DNA of 10,088 bases, from the NCBI GenBank assembly GCA_031266235.1, contig JAISBJ010000041.1, positions 1-10,088 on the forward strand. Reading direction: 5' to 3'. The notes beneath the pieces are model-generated. The model was not told the origin of the DNA. It saw nothing but the letters and a program-made list of their open reading frames with translations, and did no database searches. Shown piece by piece: positions 5,344-10,088 of this stretch. The translations under genes and the position numbers were made by a program. This DNA comes from Puniceicoccales bacterium (GTDB taxonomy: Bacteria > Verrucomicrobiota > Verrucomicrobiia > Opitutales > LL51). Positions within the stretch are counted from its first letter, which is position 1; each line of letters starts with the position of its first letter.

Positions 5344-6528
5344 ATGGACATTTCGGTGGATGCGTTGGAAAAATTATTGGCGGGCATTGATACGGTAGTG
5401 GGCAAGGAGTCGCTGGTGGAGCGGCTGGCGCAGAAAAAAATATTGAAAGTAAAACTTGGGGTCGATCCGACGCGCCCCGATTTGACCTTTGGCCACATGG
5501 TCGTTTTCAATAAGCTGCGCCAATTCCAGGATCTGGGCCACGAAGCGATTTTACTGATCGGGGACCACACGGCGACGATTGGCGACCCCTCGGGGCGTTC
5601 GGCGATGCGTCCGGTGCTCACGGCGGAGGAAGTGGAGCGCAACGCGCAAACCTATCTCGAGCAGGCGTTCAAGGTGATTGATCCGGAGCGGACGACGCTG
5701 CGCCGCAATAGCGAGTGGTTCCGGAAAATGTCCTTCGACGACATGCTGGTCATAGCGCGGAAAATGACGGTGGCGCGCATGTTGGAGCGGGATGATTTTG
5801 CCAAGCGCTACCGGGAGGAGGAGCCCATTTCGATCGTGGAATTTTTATATCCGCTGATGCAGGGTTACGACTCGGTCATGTTGGGAGCGGACGTGGAGCT
5901 CGGGGGGACGGACCAATTTTTCAACCTGTTGGTCGGGCGTGCATTACAAAAAGATTATGGGCAGCCGGAGCAAATTGTCATAACGATGCCGCTTCTGGTT
6001 GGGCTCGACGGCAAGCGCAAGATGTCAAAAAGTTACGATAATTACATTTCTTTTAATCATTCGCCGCGGGACATGTTTGGGCGGATTATGTCGATTACGG
6101 ACGACGCGATGTGGACCTATTTCAAGCTGTTGCTGGAGTACGCCGACGGGGAGCTCGAGGCGTTGCGGGAGCGGCACCCGATGGAGGCCAAGAAATCGCT
6201 GGCGAAGTCACTGGTGGAGCGGTTTTTTGGGGGGACCGTTGCCGGCGAGGAGTTGGCGTATTTTGAGTCCGTATTTTCCGATCGGGAGGTCCCGGAGCAC
6301 ATGTCGGAGTTCCCGCTGGAGGCCATTGGAGCGGGGCCGGTGGCGCTCGTCGACGCGCTTCATCACACGCAATTTTGGGGCAGTCGCAATGAAATTCGGC
6401 GGCTTATCGAGCAGGGCGCGGTAAAAATTAATGGAAAAATTGAGGAAGATTTTAAATTTTGTTTACAATCGGATCGCTGTCCCTACGTCATTCAGGCGGG
6501 GAAAAAGATTTTTTTTAGAATAATATAG
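5344..6528 (+). CDS. tyrS: Tyrosyl-tRNA synthetase
   Basis: Class I aminoacyl-tRNA synthetase that charges tRNA-Tyr in the cytoplasm, 394 aa. The nucleotide-binding HIGH-type signature is in DLTFGHMVVFNKLRQFQDLGH (motif about 49-52), followed by LIGDHTATIGDPSGRS (71-86), the tyrosine-pocket region GADVELGGTDQFFNLLVGR (181-199) and GKRKMSKS (KMSKS 226-230). The C-terminal part (about 330-394) is an S4-type RNA-binding domain with LIEQGAVKINGKIEEDF. The KMSKS form and the SGRSAMRP sequence place it with the TyrZ-like bacterial branch (as in Haemophilus) rather than the E. coli TyrS branch with KFGKT. The start at ATG 5344 has GGGGA four bases upstream; an in-frame TTG at 5332 is less likely. 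A TTGACA lies at 5321-5326, too close to the start to be an obvious promoter. Confidence 0.96.
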   Translation: MDISVDALEKLLAGIDTVVGKESLVERLAQKKILKVKLGVDPTRPDLTFGHMVVFNKLRQFQDLGHEAILLIGDHTATIGDPSGRSAMRPVLTAEEVERNAQTYLEQAFKVIDPERTTLRRNSEWFRKMSFDDMLVIARKMTVARMLERDDFAKRYREEEPISIVEFLYPLMQGYDSVMLGADVELGGTDQFFNLLVGRALQKDYGQPEQIVITMPLLVGLDGKRKMSKSYDNYISFNHSPRDMFGRIMSITDDAMWTYFKLLLEYADGELEALRERHPMEAKKSLAKSLVERFFGGTVAGEELAYFESVFSDREVPEHMSEFPLEAIGAGPVALVDALHHTQFWGSRNEIRRLIEQGAVKINGKIEEDFKFCLQSDRCPYVIQAGKKIFFRII

Positions 6529-6703
6529 CACAAATTTTTTATTTTTTTGCGCGGGGAAAATTTTTTTTTGAAGAATTTTTTGTGTGGAAAATTGAGGTTT
6601 TACGGACGGTTCGAGCCGGTTTCTTGTGTTATTCACTGCCGATAAAAAAAATTCAAAAAATTTTTTCAAAAAAGATTGACATTCGTGTAGCGCTTATTTA
6701 ACT
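6529..6703 (+). promoter_or_regulatory. A/T-tract spacer with -35-like TTGACA before the exported protein gene
   Basis: The spacer after tyrS is made largely of T- and A-runs. No strong terminator hairpin is seen; CACAAA (6530-6535) could pair with a distant TTTGTG near 6590, but weakly. From about 6641 to 6675 there are A-tracts like an UP element, leading into TTGACA at 6676-6681. A convincing -10 box at normal spacing is missing, the best being TTTAAC at 15 bp. GGAG at 6704-6707 is the ribosome site of the next gene. Confidence 0.35.
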
Positions 6704-6715
6704 GGAGTGAAATTT

Positions 6716-7426
6716 ATGGTAAAAAAATATTGGACATTGTTAGGGGCCGCCGGGATATCGTTTTCTTGGAGCGGCGTTGTGGAAGCTGCGGCGGATGCGT
6801 TAGAAGAAAGGCGCGCGAGTCATTTTGGCGGAACATGGTTGGATAGGTTTGACGCTTTGCCACCTTGTGTGCAAGCCAGTATTGAAAATTTGTGTCAACA
6901 ATGTAACGGGCCAGATTTGTCAGCGGCCCAGAGATTTGTGGAGAGCTTTTTGCCAATGTTTCAGCAGCTTTTACCGCGTTACGGGCGGTACGAATTGATT
7001 GGGATATGGTGGGAAATGATTGCCAAAACCATTCGCCGCTTTCCTGTCATCTGGGAAAATCCTGCCACGCAAGCGCTTATAAATGGGATTGATGCTGCAT
7101 TTCAAGGCGTAGAAGAATTTGTTGCCATTGAGTCTGGGCCTTCGGCCTTTGAAAGGGAATTTCCCATACACGCTATTGCCTTGCGGTGGGCAGTAAACGC
7201 GAATGATAGGGCTATATTGAAGACTGCTTCTCGAGATTTTCTAGTCGCGCGGCCTCTCTACGTCCTTCCAGAGGGCGGTCTACGCGATTCGCTGGGGATG
7301 TCGGCTTGGCTGACTCAATTGGTAAGGGAAGCGAGGAAAAGTGGGCTTATGGACGAAGAATTGGAAGATCTTTTTCGGGCGATTCTAAAGGCATATTCTC
7401 TTTGCGAGATTATGGAGAGGGAGTGA
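6716..7426 (+). CDS. Unrecognised exported protein, about 236 aa
   Basis: The start at ATG 6716 is supported by GGAG 8 nt upstream; a GTG at 6707 would add three residues. The N-terminus MVKKYWTLLGAAGISFSWSG, then VVEAAAD, reads as a signal peptide with probable cleavage near VEA-AAD, so the product is likely periplasmic or secreted. The mature part is mostly alpha-helical in pattern and rich in Trp and aromatic residues (GIWWEMIAKTIRRF, ALRWAVNANDRAIL). It has a CxxC-like LCQQC near residue 60 and an acidic C-terminal helix (MDEELEDLFRAILKAY). I recognise no family. Codon use looks more relaxed, with fewer G/C-ending codons than in tyrS, suggesting a lineage-specific or acquired gene. It has its own spacer on both sides. 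Confidence 0.72.
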   Translation: MVKKYWTLLGAAGISFSWSGVVEAAADALEERRASHFGGTWLDRFDALPPCVQASIENLCQQCNGPDLSAAQRFVESFLPMFQQLLPRYGRYELIGIWWEMIAKTIRRFPVIWENPATQALINGIDAAFQGVEEFVAIESGPSAFEREFPIHAIALRWAVNANDRAILKTASRDFLVARPLYVLPEGGLRDSLGMSAWLTQLVREARKSGLMDEELEDLFRAILKAYSLCEIMERE

Positions 7427-7478
7427 TCTTTGGCTCAAAAGAATTTTCCTCGGACCCAGGATTTGTGAAATTTATATC

Positions 7479-7501
7479 AAAAAAACTCAGATAATGAGTT
7501 T
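7479..7501 (-). terminator. Intrinsic terminator downstream of ispD
   Basis: Read on the minus strand, AAACTCA-TTATC-TGAGTTT forms a 7-bp stem with a 5-nt loop (7483-7501) and continues into a T-run (seven T, 7485-7479). It lies about 70 bp after the ispD stop and could end the pyrG-ispD transcript. The stem has few G/C pairs, so strength is uncertain. On the plus strand it has no T-tail. Confidence 0.55.
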
Positions 7502-7573
7502 ATTGAGTGAATAGCTAATAAAATTTATGTATAAGTAAAGAAAAAATGTATTTTGGGACGGAGTAATTTTTGC

Positions 7574-8317
7574 TTAAAAAATTTTTGATAGCAGTTCCAA
7601 ATCCTGCTGGGCGGTGATTTTTAAATTAGGGCGATTATTTTCTAGAATTTTGATAGTCCCTGAGAAGACGGATGAGTCGTCGGTAAAATGCCGCTGCGAA
7701 TGGATGGCCGCGCTGTAATCCCTGAAAATGGCTGGGAAATAAAACGCCTGCGGGGTTTCCAAAGCCCAAAGCGCGTCGCGCCGGAGGTACTGCCGCTGTT
7801 GCGCCGAAATGGTAAGCGGCGGCTGGGTCGTGACAGAATTTTTACGATCGGTTTCGGGATCATTTTCTGCCGTGGCAGCGATGGTCGTATCGGTCGCGCG
7901 ATGTCCGAGGACAACCCCCCATTTCGGCGATAGTAGCGCATCGATGGCCGAAATTTGTTTCGCGGTGATCATTGGCCGCGCCCCGTCGTGGATGAAAACA
8001 AAAGCATCCGCTCGGAGTCGCCTGTGAACGAATTCCAGCGCATTGAACACGGAAAACATCCGCTCCGATCCACCCGCAATCCACGAAATTTTCGCCAGAT
8101 CCCCAGCAGAATAATTTTTTTTGACAAAATTTTCAAATATTTTTTTCTGGGATGCATCGCGGTAAACCAGGAGATGGCGATTAAAATTTTCCGCTTGACA
8201 AAATGCTTCCAAAGCATAAAATATAAGCGGTTGCCCGTGCACCGACGCCAAACATTTATCGCTTCCGCCGAACCGTTGCGACTGGCCAGCCATTAGTATA
8301 ATCGCGTAACGCTGCAT
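7574..8317 (-). CDS. ispD: 2-C-methyl-D-erythritol 4-phosphate cytidylyltransferase
   Basis: IspD joins CTP and MEP to make CDP-methylerythritol and pyrophosphate, the third step of the non-mevalonate isoprenoid pathway, in the cytoplasm. The 247-aa sequence shows the family marks in order: ILMAGQSQRFGGSDK (nucleotide-binding loop, R15 and K21), GGSERMFSVFNAL (82-94), HDGARPMI (110-117), ATDTTIA (141-147), RRDALWALETPQAF (179-192), TDDSSVF (212-218) and LKITAQQDLELL (232-243). Differences from the usual pattern are MAG for AAG, a loop one residue shorter between R15 and K21, and ETPQ where QTPQ is common. It starts 12 bp after the pyrG stop without a clear Shine-Dalgarno site, so translation probably depends on pyrG. 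Another sugar or polyol cytidylyltransferase is possible but the motif set favours IspD. Confidence 0.9.
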   Translation of the reverse strand: MQRYAIILMAGQSQRFGGSDKCLASVHGQPLIFYALEAFCQAENFNRHLLVYRDASQKKIFENFVKKNYSAGDLAKISWIAGGSERMFSVFNALEFVHRRLRADAFVFIHDGARPMITAKQISAIDALLSPKWGVVLGHRATDTTIAATAENDPETDRKNSVTTQPPLTISAQQRQYLRRDALWALETPQAFYFPAIFRDYSAAIHSQRHFTDDSSVFSGTIKILENNRPNLKITAQQDLELLSKIF

Positions 8318-8329
8318 CGCCGGAGTTAA

Positions 8330-9931
8330 TTAACGCCGTTTTTGGCGCAGGATAGCGGCGATGAATGACGCAAAAAGTGGATGGGCCTGCCGCGGCTTCG
8401 ACTGAAATTCCGGGTGAAATTGCACCCCCATAAACCACGGGTGATCCTGCAGCTCGATGATCTCCACCAGGTTTAAATCGGAATTGATCCCCGAAATGAT
8501 CATGCCGTGGCGCTCAAAAATTTCGCGGTAATCATTGTTAAATTCGTAGCGATGGCGGTGGCGCTCGTTGACGTAGGTGCTGCCGTAAGCCTCGTAGGCC
8601 TTCGTGTGTGGTACCAATTTGCACGGATAACTCCCCAGGCGCATTGTCCCGCCCTTTTTCGTGACGTTGACTTGATCGAGCATCATCCGGATCACCGGGT
8701 GCGCCGTCTCCGGAACCATTTCCGTGCTGTTGGCGTCGGCGTAGGCGAGGACGTGGCGAGCGAATTCGATGGCCGCAATCTGCATCCCCAGGCATAGCCC
8801 AAAATAGGGGATCCGGTGCTCCCGCGCGAACTTTGCCGCTAAAATTTTCCCTTCCACGCCGCGGTTCCCAAACCCCCCCGGCAAAAGGATGCCGTCGATG
8901 GAACTGAACATCTCGTCGACGTCGCTGAGCTGCTCCAATTCCTCCGCGTCAATGACCTCCACGTTCACCTTGCAATCGTTCTCAACCCCGCTGTGCGCAA
9001 TCGCCTCGTACACCGATTTGTAAGCGTCTTTTACATCCAGGTACTTCGCCACGAGCCCAACCGTACACTCATTTTTGGGAAATTTGATCTTCTCAACGAC
9101 GTTTTCCCAGGGTAAAATCTCGCAGGTCGACGTCTGGAGACCCAATTTTTGGCAGACGATGTCGTCGAGTTTTTCGAAATGTAAAAATAATGGGAGCTCG
9201 TAAATCGATACCTTCAGGTCCAGCTCCTCGATCACCGATTTTACGGGAACATTACAAAACAAACTGATTTTTTGCCGCATATCGTCGGAAATGGGGATCT
9301 CCGTGCGGCAGATAATAATGTCCGGTTGGATGCCGATCTCCCGCAGCTTGGCGACGCTTTGTTGGGTCGGTTTGGTTTTTAATTCGCCGGCCGCCTTGAG
9401 GAACGGAATCAGCGTCACGTGCACAAAAAGGACGTTCTCGTGCTCCAATTCGAGGGCGAGTTGGCGCAGCGCTTCCAAAAACGGTAGGCCCTCGATGTCC
9501 CCCGTCGTCCCCCCGATTTCCGTGATCACGACGTCGGCGTCCTCCCCAGCCGCGTAAATCCGGCCCTTGATTTCGTTGGTGACGTGGGGGATCACCTGCA
9601 CTGTCTTGCCCAAATAATCGCCGTTGCGCTCCTTCTGGAGCACCGATTCGTAAATTTGCCCCGAAGTGAGCGTGTTTTTTTTTGACAAAACCGACGACGT
9701 AAAGCGCTCGTAGTGGCCGAGATCGAGATCCGTTTCCGTGCCGTCCTGGAGGACGTAGACTTCGCCGTGCTGCGAAGGATTCATGGTCCCCGGATCGATG
9801 TTCAGGTAGGGATCGAATTTTTGCAGGCACACCCGCAGGCCGCGACACTCCAAAAGCGCCCCCAGCGACCCCGCCGTCAATCCCTTGCCCAGCGACGAAA
9901 CGACGCCCCCCGTGATGAATATGTACCTCAT
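8330..9931 (-). CDS. pyrG: CTP synthase
   Basis: Converts UTP to CTP using ATP and ammonia from glutamine, the last step of pyrimidine nucleotide synthesis. The full-length 533-aa protein has two parts. The synthase domain has MRYIFITGGVVSSLGKG (P-loop K16), KFDPYLNIDPGTMNPSQHGEV (38-58), DLDLGHYERF (68-77) and TEIGGTTGDIEGLPF (137-151). The class I glutamine amidotransferase domain has GILLPGGFGNRG (347-358), the nucleophile C380 in PYFGLCLGMQ, and the His506/Glu508 pair in GVQFHPEFQ. The start is fixed by the canonical N-terminus, although no ribosome site is visible before ATG 9929-9931. It is followed 12 bp later by ispD, whose substrate is CTP. The upstream region holds a terminator-like hairpin that may control expression. 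Confidence 0.98.
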   Translation of the reverse strand: MRYIFITGGVVSSLGKGLTAGSLGALLECRGLRVCLQKFDPYLNIDPGTMNPSQHGEVYVLQDGTETDLDLGHYERFTSSVLSKKNTLTSGQIYESVLQKERNGDYLGKTVQVIPHVTNEIKGRIYAAGEDADVVITEIGGTTGDIEGLPFLEALRQLALELEHENVLFVHVTLIPFLKAAGELKTKPTQQSVAKLREIGIQPDIIICRTEIPISDDMRQKISLFCNVPVKSVIEELDLKVSIYELPLFLHFEKLDDIVCQKLGLQTSTCEILPWENVVEKIKFPKNECTVGLVAKYLDVKDAYKSVYEAIAHSGVENDCKVNVEVIDAEELEQLSDVDEMFSSIDGILLPGGFGNRGVEGKILAAKFAREHRIPYFGLCLGMQIAAIEFARHVLAYADANSTEMVPETAHPVIRMMLDQVNVTKKGGTMRLGSYPCKLVPHTKAYEAYGSTYVNERHRHRYEFNNDYREIFERHGMIISGINSDLNLVEIIELQDHPWFMGVQFHPEFQSKPRQAHPLFASFIAAILRQKRR

Positions 9932-9970
9932 TGGGTCTAGAAATAAATGAACGCTCCCCGGCTACAAGAA

Positions 9971-10010
9971 TAAAAATGGCGCCCGATAGCGGAGCGCCAA
10001 TTGTAAGCTC
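9971..10010 (-). promoter_or_regulatory. Terminator hairpin with competing hairpin upstream of pyrG (possible attenuator)
   Basis: On the minus strand TGGCGC-T-CCG-CTAT-CGG-GCGCCA (9999-9977) gives a 9-bp GC-rich stem with one bulged base, followed at once by TTTTTATT, a classic intrinsic terminator shape. An alternative pairing GGAGC (10010-10006) with GCTCC (9996-9992) uses part of the 5' side of the terminator stem, so the two exclude each other. The T-run ends about 40 nt before the pyrG ATG. It may be a pyrG leader attenuator, or merely the terminator of a minus-strand gene lying to the right. Confidence 0.5.
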
Positions 10011-10049
10011 CTGTCGCTGCGAGATTATTGGCGTTTAATTTACAACTAA

Positions 10050-10077
10050 TTGACAAATTTTGAAAATTAAATAGCAT
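10050..10077 (+). promoter_or_regulatory. Candidate promoter for a plus-strand gene beyond the right edge
   Basis: TTGACA (10050-10055) is a perfect -35 box; TAGCAT (10072-10077) is a 4-of-6 -10 match at 16 bp. AAGGA follows at 10078-10082, which could be a ribosome site if a start codon lies at the window's end. The gene itself is outside the window, so this is tentative. Confidence 0.35.
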
Positions 10078-10088
10078 AAGGATACTAT

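Noticed and set aside
5321..5349. TTGACA as tyrS promoter
   Set aside because: At standard spacing the -10 box would fall on the tyrS ATG, and the gene has a proper ribosome site that would then be untranscribed.
6608..6630. GGTTCGAGCC resembling a tRNA T-loop
   Set aside because: The flanking bases do not make a 5-bp T-stem, and no acceptor, D or anticodon arms are found around it.
8117..8140. TTGACA boxes inside ispD and pyrG
   Set aside because: They arise from coding sequence, with no matching -10 boxes or downstream genes, so they are not counted as promoters.
9942..10077. 46-codon minus-strand frame overlapping the pyrG leader hairpin
   Set aside because: No ribosome site and no protein-like pattern. 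It crosses a terminator-like hairpin, so a chance open frame is more likely.

Overview
This is a stretch of bacterial chromosome. Coding density is high, with no introns. Coding regions are moderately GC-rich (many codons end in G or C), while the spacers are very AT-rich and full of A- and T-tracts. The genes are mostly housekeeping: a cysteine desulfurase, a MATE transporter, ParB, tyrosyl-tRNA synthetase, IspD and CTP synthase. No phage, IS, CRISPR or tRNA gene is visible. ParB, the MEP isoprenoid pathway and SUF-type desulfurase are widespread in bacteria, so the lineage cannot be fixed from the sequence alone. The gene style is compatible with the Verrucomicrobiota/PVC group, but that is only an impression.

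Left part (1-1660). A possible 3' end of a plus-strand gene lies at the extreme left, followed by sufS on the minus strand. Upstream of sufS is a diverged two-copy 126-bp tandem repeat. It fills most of the divergent spacer to the MATE gene, and its edge falls on a candidate upstream sufS start codon.

Middle, plus strand (1758-7426). In order: a MATE-family transporter; an exported coiled-coil LysM protein; a 45-codon ORF that is a near-perfect tandem copy of the 5' end of parB; parB itself; and a 52-residue single-span membrane protein starting directly after the parB stop. The LysM-to-membrane-protein block has gaps of 3 bp or less, or overlaps, and looks like one transcription unit. Next is a spacer holding a striking cloverleaf: a 15-bp perfect outer stem enclosing three perfect hairpins, each with a 3-nt loop. 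Then come tyrS and an unrecognised exported protein of about 236 residues.

Right part, minus strand (7574-9931). pyrG and ispD form a 12-bp-spaced pair: PyrG makes CTP and IspD consumes it. A minus-strand terminator-like hairpin follows ispD. A second terminator, with an overlapping alternative hairpin, sits in the pyrG upstream region and resembles an attenuator. A plus-strand promoter-like sequence lies at the right edge.

The best candidates for something undescribed are the cloverleaf element (5156-5272) and the duplicated parB 5' end. The latter would encode a free peptide carrying the ParA-stimulating motif of ParB. The octamer AAAATTTT is also strongly over-represented across the window.
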